Source of the DNA: Conexibacter sp. SYSU D00693
Lineage (GTDB): Bacteria > Actinomycetota > Thermoleophilia > Solirubrobacterales > Solirubrobacteraceae
Reading direction: 5' to 3'
DNA: 64,000 nucleotides
Assembly: GCF_017084525.1 (NCBI RefSeq)
Contig: NZ_CP070950.1
Location: 2,418,001 to 2,482,000 of the forward strand
Of the stretch, positions 31,350 to 40,023 are shown one piece after another (position 1 is the first letter of the stretch; every line of letters starts with the position of its first letter). A program made the translations under genes and the position numbers. The notes under the pieces were generated by a model. It was not told the origin of the DNA. It worked only from the letters and a program-made list of their open reading frames with translations, and searched no databases.

Positions 31350-32484
31350 GCGGCGCGGTGACGGCGAAGGCCTCGGCGACCAGGCGTGCGTCGTCGGGGC
31401 GCGGCGTGTAGTGCAGGTAGCGCATCGTGGTCTGCACGTCGGCGTGGCCCATCCACTCCTTCACGCGCAGGATGTCGGCCTTGGCGATCATCCGCGTACC
31501 GAACGTGTGGCGCAGGTCGTGGAAGCGCAGACGCCGCAGCCCGGCCCGCTCGAGCGCGATGTTGAACCGGCGGCGCAGCGCCGAACCGTCGAGGTAGCCG
31601 CCCAACTCGCCGACGAAGACCAGGTCATCGTCGGCCGTCCACCTCTCCCGCTGACCGAGCCGGGCGAGCGTCGCAGCGACGTCGGGTGCGAGCGGCACGG
31701 CCCGGACTTTGCCGCTCTTGGGCGTTGACTCGACGCCGGCGCAGAAGCTGGCCCGCACCCGGACCGTGGACCCGGCGAAGTCCACGTCGCGCCACCGCAG
31801 GGCCAGCAGCTCGCCGCGGCGCAAGCCGGTGTACGCGGCGGTCAGGTAGATCGCCGCGTCCTGCTCGCACGCCGCAGCGCGCACGAGCGCCTGGACCTCC
31901 TCGGGCTCGAGCACCTGAAGGTCCAGCCGCCGCGGCGCCCGCAGCCGCTCCACCTGCGCGGCAGGGTTGTCGCGCAACCCGTAGACCTTCTGGGCGCGGC
32001 GGAAGACGCCGTGCATCTCGATGAGCATCTTGTTCTTCGACCGCGGCGAGACCGGCAGCTGGGCGAGCCAGCGCTCGATGTGCAGCGGCGTGATGTCGCC
32101 GACCTTCATCGCGCCGAACGCGGGCAGCAACCGGCCGTTGAGCGACCCGCGGTAGGAGCGCATCGTCGAGGGCTTGCACCCCCGGTCCTGCTCGCAGTAG
32201 CGGAGCCACTCCGCCGCGGCGTCGGCGAACGTCGCCTCATGGGCCTTCGAGCCCGGCACCCAGCGCTCGCGGGCCTCGTCGAGCACCTCGCGCAACCACG
32301 CCTCCGCGGTGCGCTTCGTGACGTAGCCGTTGGCCGGCCGGCCGCGGCCGGTCCACGCCGGGCCGATCTTGCGCTTGACCTGGCGGCCGTCCGGCAGCCG
32401 GTACTTGGCGTACCAGACCGGGCCCTTCTTGCGGTCGACCCGGAACACGTGGCCGGAAGCCGGCGGGATCCGACTGAACTGCAC
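31321..32484 (-). CDS. Tyrosine site-specific integrase
   Basis: A 387-residue phage-type integrase. It has an N-terminal arm-binding domain (YAKYRLPDGRQVKRKIG), a SAM-like core-binding domain (about residues 85-180, STMRSYRGSLNGRLLPAFG), and a catalytic domain with the R-K-H-x-R-H-Y set: TGLRRGE (near 222), STPKSGKVR, HDLRHTFGT (near 322), MGHADVQTTMRYLHY with the nucleophilic Tyr near 356. It starts 94 bp from the attachment repeat in tRNA-Arg and so catalyses insertion and excision of the 20-kb element. All catalytic residues are present, so it is probably active. Confidence 0.95.
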   Translation of the reverse strand: MQFSRIPPASGHVFRVDRKKGPVWYAKYRLPDGRQVKRKIGPAWTGRGRPANGYVTKRTAEAWLREVLDEARERWVPGSKAHEATFADAAAEWLRYCEQDRGCKPSTMRSYRGSLNGRLLPAFGAMKVGDITPLHIERWLAQLPVSPRSKNKMLIEMHGVFRRAQKVYGLRDNPAAQVERLRAPRRLDLQVLEPEEVQALVRAAACEQDAAIYLTAAYTGLRRGELLALRWRDVDFAGSTVRVRASFCAGVESTPKSGKVRAVPLAPDVAATLARLGQRERWTADDDLVFVGELGGYLDGSALRRRFNIALERAGLRRLRFHDLRHTFGTRMIAKADILRVKEWMGHADVQTTMRYLHYTPRPDDARLVAEAFAVTAPLSVERLAAS

Positions 32485-32548
32485 TGCGCACTCCTCTCGG
32501 GACCTTTTCGGGACCTTTCCGGTCCTTCCGAGAGGGGCGCGACAAGCA

Positions 32549-32573
32549 GAAAGCCCCGGTATGCGGGGCTTTC
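32549..32573 (-). terminator. Terminator of the intact tRNA-Arg, brought by the element
   Basis: A perfect 10-bp stem, GAAAGCCCCG / CGGGGCTTTC, with a 5-nt loop. In the tRNA direction the stem ends in TTTC, giving a short T stretch. It mirrors the hairpin at 12411-12438 on the other side of the element. Confidence 0.75.
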
Positions 32574-32577
32574 CGAG

Positions 32578-32652
<75 letters not shown>

Positions 32653-32739
32653 AGCGAACGCCAGTCTAGAGCCCCTCGGCGTGCGGTGCGGTCACGGGGC
32701 TGACGGTCCGCAGACGGGGGCGGTGCCACGCTCGCCGGG

Positions 32740-34086
32740 ATGCGGTGGTGGACGAGCGCGGTGGTCGGGTGCGTCCTCGCCGCGGGCGCGGTGGGCTGCG
32801 GTGGCGACGACGGCCAGGAGCCGCGAAGCGCGGCCGAGGCGGACCGGCGCGCGACGCCACCGAGGACGGCGCCGGCACCGCCTGCCGACGCAGGCGACCG
32901 GGCCGTCGAGCACCTCGAGGCGATCGCCCGCCTGACCGAGCGCGCCGGCGGCGACCGGGTCGCGTCGAGCGACGGGGAGCGGGCGCTGGCCGACTACGCG
33001 GCGGACCGTCTGCGGGCGGCGGGCTACCGCGTGCGCTTCACGGCCGCGCGGTTCCCGTTCTTCGAGGAGCGCTCGCCGGCGCGGCTGACCATCGGTGGCG
33101 ACCGGGTCGGCGCTCGACGGGAGGTCCGCGGGCTGGCCTACGCGCCCGGGGGCACGGCGACGGGACGGGTGCGGCGGATCGCGTACGACCGCCCCGACAG
33201 CGGGTGCCGGGAGAGCGACTTCGCGGCGTTGCGGCGGGGCGAGGTCGCGGTGCCGGGCCGCGGGGTCTGCCCGTTCGCGACGAAGGTGCGCCTCGCGCAG
33301 CGCGCCGGCGCGGCGGCGGTCGTCGTGGTCGACCGCGAGGAGGACGAGGCGGTGCCGGCGACGCTCGGTCGTCCCGGCGTGGCGCGGATCCCGGCGGTGG
33401 TCGTGGGGCGCGGGCTGGCGGAGCGCCTCGAGGACGGCGCGCGCGTGCGTGTCCGGACCGACGCGGTCTCCGAGACGCGGACCGCGCGCAGCGTCATCGC
33501 CGACGCGCCGCCCGCGACGCGCGGCGGTCGCGTCGTCATGGTCGGCGCCCACATGGACTCGGTCCCCGAGGGGCCGGGGATGAACGACGACGCGTCGGGC
33601 GTGGCGGCGACGCTCGCGGCCGCGGAGGCGCTCGCGCGCACCGGCGCGCGCGTGCGGGTCGGGCTGTGGGCGGCGGAGGAGCTCGGCCTGCACGGCTCTC
33701 GCGCGTACGTGCGCGGGCTCGGCGCGCGCGAGCGCCGCGCGATCACGGCGTACGTGAACCTCGACATGGTCGGCTCGCCGGAGGGCGACCCCGAGGTCTA
33801 CGCGGGCGGACCAACCTCGCGCGCCGAGCGCGTCCGCCGCGCCCTCCTCGCCGGGCTGCGCGTCGCCGGCGTCGAACGCCCCGGCCGCACCGCCCTGCGG
33901 GGCGGCAGCGACCACGCGCCCTTCGTCCGCGCCGGCATCGCGGCGGGCGGGATCTTCACCGGCGCCGGCCGCCCGGAGGACCCCTGCTACCACCGCGCCT
34001 GCGACGACCTCGACAACGTCGACCGGACGGACCTGCGCCGCAGCGCGCGGGCCACCGTGACGGCGCTCCGACGCCTCAGCCCGTAG
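32740..34086 (+). CDS. M28-family zinc aminopeptidase with PA domain, lipoprotein
   Basis: A 448-residue secreted peptidase. The N-terminus has a lipobox (VLAAGAVGC), so it is probably membrane-anchored outside the cell. A protease-associated insert runs from about residue 110 to 235 (GVCPFATKVRLAQRAGAAAVVVVD). The M28 zinc and catalytic residues are visible: VGAHMDSV, GMNDDASG, AAEELGLHG, YVNLDMVGS, GGSDHAPF. Substrates of the family are N-terminal residues of peptides. It is the first gene beyond the tRNA-Arg and ends 13 bp before a small membrane protein gene. Confidence 0.9.
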   Translation: MRWWTSAVVGCVLAAGAVGCGGDDGQEPRSAAEADRRATPPRTAPAPPADAGDRAVEHLEAIARLTERAGGDRVASSDGERALADYAADRLRAAGYRVRFTAARFPFFEERSPARLTIGGDRVGARREVRGLAYAPGGTATGRVRRIAYDRPDSGCRESDFAALRRGEVAVPGRGVCPFATKVRLAQRAGAAAVVVVDREEDEAVPATLGRPGVARIPAVVVGRGLAERLEDGARVRVRTDAVSETRTARSVIADAPPATRGGRVVMVGAHMDSVPEGPGMNDDASGVAATLAAAEALARTGARVRVGLWAAEELGLHGSRAYVRGLGARERRAITAYVNLDMVGSPEGDPEVYAGGPTSRAERVRRALLAGLRVAGVERPGRTALRGGSDHAPFVRAGIAAGGIFTGAGRPEDPCYHRACDDLDNVDRTDLRRSARATVTALRRLSP

Positions 34087-34099
34087 GTTCCCCGCCGCC

Positions 34100-34411
34100 A
34101 TGACGCCCGACGCCGCCACCATCCGCAAGGAGCTCGACCGCGTCCGGATCGTCGCGATCATCGACGGCATCGCGCTCATTGCGCTGCTGATCTGCGCGGC
34201 GACCGACCAGGAGGGGATCATCAACGTCCTCGGGCCGATCCACGGCGTCGGCTTCCTGATCCTGCTCTACCTCACCGGCAAGGGGGCCGGCGAGGGCCGC
34301 TGGGGCTGGTGGTTCCCCGCGGTCACGCTCGTGACGACCGGCCCGCCCGGCTCGATCTACGGGCACATCCGGATCAGTCGAGCGCTCGACGCAGCGCAGC
34401 AGCGCCCCTGA
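34100..34411 (+). CDS. DUF3817-like small membrane protein
   Basis: A 103-residue protein with three hydrophobic segments (VRIVAIIDGIALIALLICAA, GPIHGVGFLILLYL, WWFPAVTLVTTGPPGSIYG). The IHG and P-rich turns resemble DUF3817 integral membrane proteins, whose function is unknown. The end overlaps the convergent NYN gene by 38 bp. Confidence 0.7.
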   Translation: MTPDAATIRKELDRVRIVAIIDGIALIALLICAATDQEGIINVLGPIHGVGFLILLYLTGKGAGEGRWGWWFPAVTLVTTGPPGSIYGHIRISRALDAAQQRP

Positions 34412-34757
34412 CCTGCGCGCCCAGCGCGCGCACGCGCCTGGCCAGCTCGCGGTCAGAGGTGACGACCTCCACCGCGACCGGATCCTCCTCCAGGCCGACG
34501 AGCCGCACCAGCTCGTCGTCACCGGCGTTGCGCCCGCCGGGCGCCCAGACCACGCGCACGCCGTCGGCGCAGCCGTCGAGCCCGAGGTCGCGCTCGCGCC
34601 CGTCGAGCACCACGACCGCCTCGACCTCCTCCCGCGCGGCCCACGCCGCCACGTCGCGCACGAGCCGCGCCATCGCGCCGGTGCGGTCGCGCCACCAGCC
34701 GTCGGGCCGCGACCCGATGACGTTCAGGCCGTCGACGTAGACGCGGCGCCGCAGCAC
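34374..34757 (-). CDS. NYN-domain (YacP-like) RNase family protein
   Basis: A 127-residue PIN-like NYN protein with its acidic residues in order: VYVDGLNVIGSRP, VVVLDGRERD, NAGDDELVRLV and VVTSDRELARRV. Such domains act as metal-dependent ribonucleases in RNA maturation. GTG 34757 starts the protein one base after the GST stop, so the two genes are co-transcribed. The last 38 bp overlap the opposing gene. Confidence 0.85.
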   Translation of the reverse strand: MLRRRVYVDGLNVIGSRPDGWWRDRTGAMARLVRDVAAWAAREEVEAVVVLDGRERDLGLDGCADGVRVVWAPGGRNAGDDELVRLVGLEEDPVAVEVVTSDRELARRVRALGAQVRGAAALRRALD

Positions 34758-34758
34758 G

Positions 34759-35424
34759 TCACCCCGCCGGCGCGTTGATCGCCAGCTGCGCCGCGAAGGC
34801 CCGCTGGTACGCGGGCCGCGCCTCGGCGCGGGCGACGTAGGCCGCAAGCGTCGGGAACTCGTCGAGCAGGCCCGAGGGCCGCGCGCGCTGCAGCACCGAG
34901 ACCATCATCAGGTCGCCCGCGCTGAAGGCCCCGTCGAGCCACTCGGCCTCGCCCAGCCGGTGCGACAGCTGCGCCAGGCGCACCCGGATGCGGTCGTGCA
35001 CGAGCGGCGCGCGCTCCGCCGCCCACGACCGGTCGCCCTCGACGAACTTCACCGTCACGAGCTCCAGGATCGGCGGCTCGACCGTGCTGAGCGCGGCGAA
35101 CATCCAGGTGATGGCGCGCGCCCGCGCGGCGGCGTCGTCCGGCAGCAGGCCGCCGAAGCGCTCCGCGACGTGGAGGACGATCGCGCCGGTCTCGAAGAGG
35201 ACCAGGTCGCCCTGCTCGTAGGTCGGGATCAGCCCGAAGGGGTGCCGGTCCAGGTGCGGCCGCTCCTGCTTGGCGGCGAACGAGACCAGCCGGACCTCGT
35301 AGGGCTGGCCCACCTCCTCGAGCGCCCAGCGCACGCGCGTGTCGCGCGCCAGGCCCTTGCCGCCGTCCGGCGACCGCTCGAAGGCGGTGATGACGATGGT
35401 CTCCGGGTCTCGCGTCGAGGTCAT
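34759..35424 (-). CDS. Glutathione S-transferase family protein
   Basis: A 221-residue GST. The N-terminal thioredoxin-like domain includes FGLIPTYEQGDLVLFETGAIVLHVAERFG, with the cis-Pro and the E-[ST]-type residues that bind the gamma-glutamyl part. A helical C-terminal domain follows (WLDGAFSAGDLMMVSVLQRA). Many actinobacteria lack glutathione, so the thiol partner is uncertain. The ATG at 35424 is preferred over one at 35457 because homologous proteins begin close to the first beta strand. Confidence 0.87.
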   Translation of the reverse strand: MTSTRDPETIVITAFERSPDGGKGLARDTRVRWALEEVGQPYEVRLVSFAAKQERPHLDRHPFGLIPTYEQGDLVLFETGAIVLHVAERFGGLLPDDAAARARAITWMFAALSTVEPPILELVTVKFVEGDRSWAAERAPLVHDRIRVRLAQLSHRLGEAEWLDGAFSAGDLMMVSVLQRARPSGLLDEFPTLAAYVARAEARPAYQRAFAAQLAINAPAG

Positions 35425-35466
35425 GCACCCAAGACGCGGCGCGCGCCGGATCCTCATCGGACGCAG

Positions 35467-35555
35467 CGGACAGGGCGGGATTCGAACCCGCGAACGAGGT
35501 TACCCCCGTTACTCGCTTAGCAGGCGAGTGCCTTCAGCCACTCGGCCACCTGTCC
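35467..35555 (-). tRNA. tRNA-Ser (anticodon GCU)
   Basis: An 89-nt class II tRNA: acceptor GGACAGG/CCUGUCC, anticodon arm CUCGC-CUGCUAA-GCGAG, long variable arm (UAACGGGGGUAACCUCGUU), T arm GCGGG-UUCGAAU-CCCGC, discriminator G. It decodes AGC/AGU. Confidence 0.96.
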
Positions 35556-35787
35556 GGGAAGGGGCCAGTGTAGACAGCCGCCCGGAGCCTCGCAGCGCGG
35601 GCGAAGCGGGAGGTCGGGGTGGGTGCGAGCCCTCGGCCCAGGCTGGGAGACGCTGGATCGGGCGCGTTCGTGGACCCGCCCGGCGTGGCATCCCAACGTG
35701 GACCGGCCTCGGTGCAGGTGAACGGGTAGGCGAGGTGGTCGGTGGCGACCCGCGGAGAGGCCGCGGTCTGGTGTGAGAGAGGAGCCC

Positions 35788-36891
35788 ATGGCACGTTCGC
35801 CGCAGGTCGCAGTGGTCGGTGGCGGGATCGTCGGGCTGTCGACGGCCTACGCGCTCGTCGAGCAGGGTGTCGCCGTGCGGCTGTACGAGGCGGGCCTGCC
35901 GGGCGGGGGCCAGTCCGCCGGCGAGTCGCGGATCTTCCGCCATGCGCACGACGACCCGCGGCTCGTCGCCTTCGTGCGCGAGAGCCGCGCCGTGTGGGCC
36001 GACTGGGCCGAGCGGTTCGGCGTGGAGCTCGTCTCGCCGGACGGCGCGCTGGCGATCGGCGACAGCGCGCTCGAGCGGTTGCACGTCCTCGAGCAGGTCG
36101 GCGGCGTGGCCGCGCGGACGATCGCGCCCGATGAGCTCGCCGACCGCATGCCGCTGCTCGCCACGTACGCCGGACCGGCGATGTTCGACGAGGCGGGCGG
36201 CGCGATCCGCACGCGCGCCGCGATCGAGGCGCTCACGGCGGCGCTCGGGGACGCCGTCGCGACCGCCGAGGTGATCTCCATCGACCCGCGCGAGGACGGG
36301 ACGGTCGAGGTCCGCAGCGTCACCGACCGCGCCACGTACTCGACCGTGGTCGTCTGCGCCGGCCGCGAGACCGCCCGCCTCGCGCGGAGCGTCGGGCTCT
36401 CGCTGCCGGTGCGGCTCGCCGCCCACGTGCGCCTGACCTTCGCCGTCAAGGGCACGGCGCCGGCGCGGGTCGCGTGCCTGCAGGACGGCAGCGGCGACTT
36501 CGGTGAGGTCGGCGTCTATGCGACGCCGATGCCCGGCAACGCCCGCTACGCGGTCGGGCTCAGCCAGACCGTCGGCGTTCGCGACGACGGGACGTTCATC
36601 GACGCGGCGGCTCTCCGGTCGCTCGACGAACGCGCCCGCGCCTACGTGGCCCGGGCGCTGCCCGGCCTCGACCCGCAGCCGGTCGAGTTCGTGCACTGCT
36701 GGGTGACGGACCTGCCGTGGAGCGAGGACGGCGTGGCGGTCTGGGAGGCCGGTCCGGTCCTCTTCGTCGCCGGTCACAACCTCTTCAAGCAGGCACCGTC
36801 GCTGGGTCGCGCCCTGGCCCGGGCCGCGACCGGCGGCGGTCTCGCCGCCGAGCTCATGCCGCAGGCCCGCCTCGGCGAGCCGCAGCAGTGA
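35788..36891 (+). CDS. FAD-dependent oxidoreductase (DAO family)
   Basis: A 367-residue flavoprotein. The dinucleotide-binding motif VAVVGGGIVGLSTAYAL starts at about residue 6, followed by the acidic strand end YEAG. The DAO fold continues with TRAAIEALTAAL and ends with a second FAD contact, FVAGHNLFKQAPSLG. It resembles N-methyl amino-acid or sarcosine oxidases, including QSAGESRIFRHAH near the isoalloxazine. GAGAGGAG just upstream fixes the ATG at 35788. It sits alone between two tRNA-Ser genes. The substrate is unknown. Confidence 0.88.
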   Translation: MARSPQVAVVGGGIVGLSTAYALVEQGVAVRLYEAGLPGGGQSAGESRIFRHAHDDPRLVAFVRESRAVWADWAERFGVELVSPDGALAIGDSALERLHVLEQVGGVAARTIAPDELADRMPLLATYAGPAMFDEAGGAIRTRAAIEALTAALGDAVATAEVISIDPREDGTVEVRSVTDRATYSTVVVCAGRETARLARSVGLSLPVRLAAHVRLTFAVKGTAPARVACLQDGSGDFGEVGVYATPMPGNARYAVGLSQTVGVRDDGTFIDAAALRSLDERARAYVARALPGLDPQPVEFVHCWVTDLPWSEDGVAVWEAGPVLFVAGHNLFKQAPSLGRALARAATGGGLAAELMPQARLGEPQQ

Positions 36892-36914
36892 CCCCCGGCG
36901 GCGTTCCTCGTCAG

Positions 36915-37002
36915 CGGAGGGGGCGGGATTCGAACCCGCGAGGGGCTCAGCACCCCTAGCGCTTTTCAAGAGCGCCGCATTCAACCGCTCTGCCACCCCT
37001 CC
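36915..37002 (-). tRNA. tRNA-Ser (anticodon UGA)
   Basis: An 88-nt class II tRNA: acceptor GGAGGGG/CCCCUCC, anticodon loop CUUGAAA (anticodon UGA) on stem GGCGCU/AGCGC-type, long variable arm GGGGUGCUGAGCCCC, T arm GCGGG-UUCGAAU-CCCGC. It decodes UCA and other UCN codons. Confidence 0.95.
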
Positions 37003-37021
37003 AGAGGCCGACCACGGTAGC

Positions 37022-37807
37022 TCAGCGCCGCACGCGAGCCAGCAGGTACCGGCTCGTCGTCCGGAAGGCGGCGGGGTCCTCGTTGGCCGCCCGGAAGTGC
37101 GCGAGCGCCTGGGCCTGGAGGTCGTCCCAGCGGTCGGCGGGCACCGCCGCGCGCGCGGCGAGCCAGACCGGGTGGTAGCGCGTCTGCTCCTCGACCCACG
37201 CCTCGGGCGACGCGCCGCGGAACGGCAGCTCGTGCTCGACGACCTCGACCACGGCGCACGCGGCGAAGAGCTCGCGCAGGACCGCGGGATCGCCCCAGGC
37301 GAGGGGTGGTGGGGTGGGTGGGGACGAATCTGGCGGCGCGACCGACTCGATCGCCTCGCGGACCATCCGCCCGTACTCGTGGATCGGTCCCTCGGCGACC
37401 CAGCTCGTCACGACGATCCGCCCGCCCGGACGCACGGCGCGCACGAGCTCGTCGACCGCGCTCTGCGCGGGCCGGGCGAAGATCACGCCGAAGACCGAGA
37501 CCGCCGCGTCGAACGCCGCCTCGCCGACGGGGAGCGCCGTCGCGTCGCCCTGGAGGACGATCCCCCGTCCGTCGCCGAAGCCCTCGGCGTCCAGCCGCGC
37601 CCGCGCGACCTCCACCAGCCGCGGAGCGAGGTCGACCGCGACGACCTTCGCCCCCGCCCGAGCGGCGGCGAGCGCCGCGTTGCCCGTGCCGCACGCGACG
37701 TCGAGGACCTGCTCGCCCTGGCGCAGGCGCAGCGCCTCGACGGCGACCTGCGCCGCCGGCTCGAGCGCGACGGCGGTCCGCTCGTACTCCCCCGGGCTCC
37801 AGTCCAC
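37022..37807 (-). CDS. Class I SAM-dependent methyltransferase
   Basis: A 261-residue methyltransferase. Motif I is VLDVACGTGNAALAAA, the acidic end of strand 2 is VAVDLAP, and motifs II-III are GDATALPVGEAAFDAAVSVFGVIFA and VRPGGRIVVTSW. The overall sequence is close to UbiE/Coq5-like or actinobacterial class I enzymes that start with a WSPGEYERTA segment. GTG 37807 gives the N-terminus VDWSPGEYE; no ATG is available nearby. It is divergent from the STAS protein gene by 73 bp. The substrate is unknown. Confidence 0.87.
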   Translation of the reverse strand: MDWSPGEYERTAVALEPAAQVAVEALRLRQGEQVLDVACGTGNAALAAARAGAKVVAVDLAPRLVEVARARLDAEGFGDGRGIVLQGDATALPVGEAAFDAAVSVFGVIFARPAQSAVDELVRAVRPGGRIVVTSWVAEGPIHEYGRMVREAIESVAPPDSSPPTPPPLAWGDPAVLRELFAACAVVEVVEHELPFRGASPEAWVEEQTRYHPVWLAARAAVPADRWDDLQAQALAHFRAANEDPAAFRTTSRYLLARVRR

Positions 37808-37880
37808 GGTGGCATCACAACGGATCTGGCGGATGACCACCTGCACGGCCGAGCTCCGGCCGGGTAGGTTCGGCCACTGG

Positions 37881-38264
37881 ATGTCCCTGGACACGAAGTT
37901 CCGGCTGCGCGAGGACGAGCCCGATGAGCGGACCACCGTCATCGGCGTCGCCGGCGAGATCCACGTCAGCACCGCGCCGGAGTTCAGCCGTCGCCTCAAC
38001 GACGCGATCGCCGGCGGCAAGACCGCCGTCGTCCTCGACCTGCGCGACACCACGTTCATCGACTCGACCGGCCTGAGCGTCCTGCTCAACGGCCTGCGCC
38101 GGGTCACCCGCCGCAACGGGCGCATGGCGCTGGTCTGCACGAACCCCACCGTCCTGCGCCTGTTCGAGATCACGCGCCTGGACACGACGTTCGACATCCG
38201 CCAGTCGCTCGACGCCGCGCTCGAGGGCGTCGGCGCGGGCCGCGACGGCGACGGCGCGCGCTAG
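37881..38264 (+). CDS. STAS-domain anti-sigma factor antagonist
   Basis: A 127-residue single-domain STAS protein: VIGVAGEIHVSTAPEFSRRLND, then VVLDLRDTTFIDSTGLSVLL with the phosphorylatable serine, then LVCTNPTVLRLFEITRLD. Proteins of this kind bind a serine-kinase anti-sigma factor when unphosphorylated and so release an alternative sigma factor. The partner kinase is not in this window. Its TAG shares bases with the convergent serS stop (CTAG). Confidence 0.88.
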   Translation: MSLDTKFRLREDEPDERTTVIGVAGEIHVSTAPEFSRRLNDAIAGGKTAVVLDLRDTTFIDSTGLSVLLNGLRRVTRRNGRMALVCTNPTVLRLFEITRLDTTFDIRQSLDAALEGVGAGRDGDGAR

Positions 38265-39502
38265 GCGGCGACGGCGCTCGGGAGCGCCTCGGGCATGCCG
38301 TAGGCCTGCAGGCACGCGGGCATCGCGATGGAGCCGTCGTCGCGCTGGCCGTTCTCGAGCAGCGCGATGATCGTGCGGCCGACCGCGACGGCCGTGCCGT
38401 TCAGGGTGTGCAGCGTCTCGGGCTTGCCGCCCTCGGGGCGGAAGCGGATGCCCAGCCGGCGCGCCTGGAAGTCCGTCGTGTTCGAGCAGGACGTCAGCTC
38501 GCGGTAGCGGCCCTGGCCCGGCAGCCACGCCTCGCAGTCGAACTTGCGCGCGGCGCTCGCGCCGAGGTCGTCGACTGCGATGTCCACCACCCGGTAGGGG
38601 ATGCCGAGGTCGGTCAGCACCTCCTCCTCGATGGCGAGGATGCGCTCGTGCTCGGCGTCGCTCTGGTCGGGCTCGACGTAGGCGAACATCTCGACCTTGT
38701 CGAACTGGTGCACGCGGAAGATCCCGCGCGTGTCCTTGCCGGCGGCGCCCGCCTCGCGGCGGAAGCACGGCGAGAAGCCGGCGTAGCGCAGCGGCAGCTC
38801 GTCGACGACCTCGCCGGCGTGCAGCGAGGCCAGCGCGACCTCCGAGGTCCCGACGAGGTACAGGTCGTCCTCGGGCAGGCGGTAGATCTGCTGCTCGGTG
38901 TCGGGCAGGAAGCCCGTCCCGTACAGGGCCTCCTCGCGGACGAGCACCGGCGGGATCACCGCCTCGAAGCCGTGGCCCGCGAGCTTGTCCATCGCCCACG
39001 AGACGAGGGCCAGCTCGAGGCGGGCGAGGTCGCCGCGCAGGTAGGCGAAGCGCGAGCCCGAGAGACGCGCGCCGCGCTCCATGTCCACGCGCGCGCCCGC
39101 GAGCTCGAGGTGGTCGCGGCCGGTGCGGCCCGCCTCGCCGACCTCGCGCAGCACGGTGTCCTGCGCGGGCGCTCGCGGGTCCGGCAGGTTGGGCAGGTGG
39201 CGCAGGCGCTCCTGGAGCTGCTCGTCGACCTGCGCGAGCTCGGCCTGCAGGCCCTTGAGCTCGCCGGCGACCTCCTTCATCCGGGCGATCGCCTCCGCGG
39301 CGTCCTCGCCGGAGCGCTTGGCGGCGGCGATGCCGTCCGACGCGCGGTTCTGCTCGGCGCGCAGCCCCTCGACGCGGGGCAGCAGCTCGCGCCGGCGCGC
39401 GTCGAGGTCGAGGACCTCGTCGAGCGGGACGTCGTCGCCACGGCGCGCGAGCGCGGCGCGCACGCCGTCCGGGTCCTGGCGGAGCAGCTTGAGGTCGAGC
39501 AC
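38261..39502 (-). CDS. serS: Serine--tRNA ligase
   Basis: A 413-residue class II aminoacyl-tRNA synthetase that charges tRNA-Ser with serine. The N-terminal coiled-coil arm (about residues 30-105) grips the long variable arm of tRNA-Ser. Motif 2 is FSPCFRREAGAAGKDTRGIFRVHQF and motif 3 is LNGTAVAVGRTIIALLE; the serine pocket includes VGTSEV and ELTSCSNTTDFQARR. The length is close to the norm. Two tRNA-Ser genes lie within 4 kb on the same strand, an unusual local grouping of enzyme and substrates. Confidence 0.96.
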   Translation of the reverse strand: MLDLKLLRQDPDGVRAALARRGDDVPLDEVLDLDARRRELLPRVEGLRAEQNRASDGIAAAKRSGEDAAEAIARMKEVAGELKGLQAELAQVDEQLQERLRHLPNLPDPRAPAQDTVLREVGEAGRTGRDHLELAGARVDMERGARLSGSRFAYLRGDLARLELALVSWAMDKLAGHGFEAVIPPVLVREEALYGTGFLPDTEQQIYRLPEDDLYLVGTSEVALASLHAGEVVDELPLRYAGFSPCFRREAGAAGKDTRGIFRVHQFDKVEMFAYVEPDQSDAEHERILAIEEEVLTDLGIPYRVVDIAVDDLGASAARKFDCEAWLPGQGRYRELTSCSNTTDFQARRLGIRFRPEGGKPETLHTLNGTAVAVGRTIIALLENGQRDDGSIAMPACLQAYGMPEALPSAVAA

Positions 39503-39553
39503 CGCCCGGGAGGCTAGTCGCGGGCGGGCGGTGCGGGCAGCGCGGTGCGGCGG

Positions 39554-40012
39554 CTAGCCGTTGCCGCCGACCTGGCTGGAGAGGTCGCCCTCGTCCGCCG
39601 GGTTGCCGCCCTCGTCGGCCTTGCCGCGGCCGGCGTACTTCGCGACGAACGCCGCGACGGCGTCGGCCTCGCGGCCGACCACGATGTTCTCGGGCATGAT
39701 CGCGCCGGAGTAGCCGCCGTTGCGGATCGCGTAGAGGACCGAGTCGACCGTCTCCTTGCGGACGTCGAAGTTCGGGCCGTCCGGACGCTCGCGGTCGCGG
39801 ATCTTCGTCGCGGAGCCCTCGCCCCCGGCCGCGTCCATGGTGTGGCACATCGTGCAGTTGCGCTGGAAGAGCTGCTGGCCCTGCTTGACCATCGCGCTCT
39901 CGCCCTGCGGCAGTTCCTGGGGCGGGTTGGACGAACAGGCCGCCAGCGGGACCGACACCGCCACGACCGCGAGGGCGACAAGAGGACGACGCGACATGCG
40001 GCCGGGCATCAT
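39554..40012 (-). CDS. Cytochrome c-type lipoprotein
   Basis: A 152-residue exported monohaem cytochrome. The signal peptide ends with a lipobox (VPLAACSS). The haem site is CTMCH, and the distal Met is in GAIMPENIV. It belongs to the cytochrome c6/cbb3-type class I fold. Twin ATGs at 40012 and 40009 have GAGG six bases upstream; ATG 39997 is a less likely alternative. It is divergent from a cupredoxin-like lipoprotein gene with only 11 bp between starts, suggesting a shared extracellular electron-transfer job. Confidence 0.87.
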   Translation of the reverse strand: MMPGRMSRRPLVALAVVAVSVPLAACSSNPPQELPQGESAMVKQGQQLFQRNCTMCHTMDAAGGEGSATKIRDRERPDGPNFDVRKETVDSVLYAIRNGGYSGAIMPENIVVGREADAVAAFVAKYAGRGKADEGGNPADEGDLSSQVGGNG

Positions 40013-40023
40013 AGGGGACCTCG

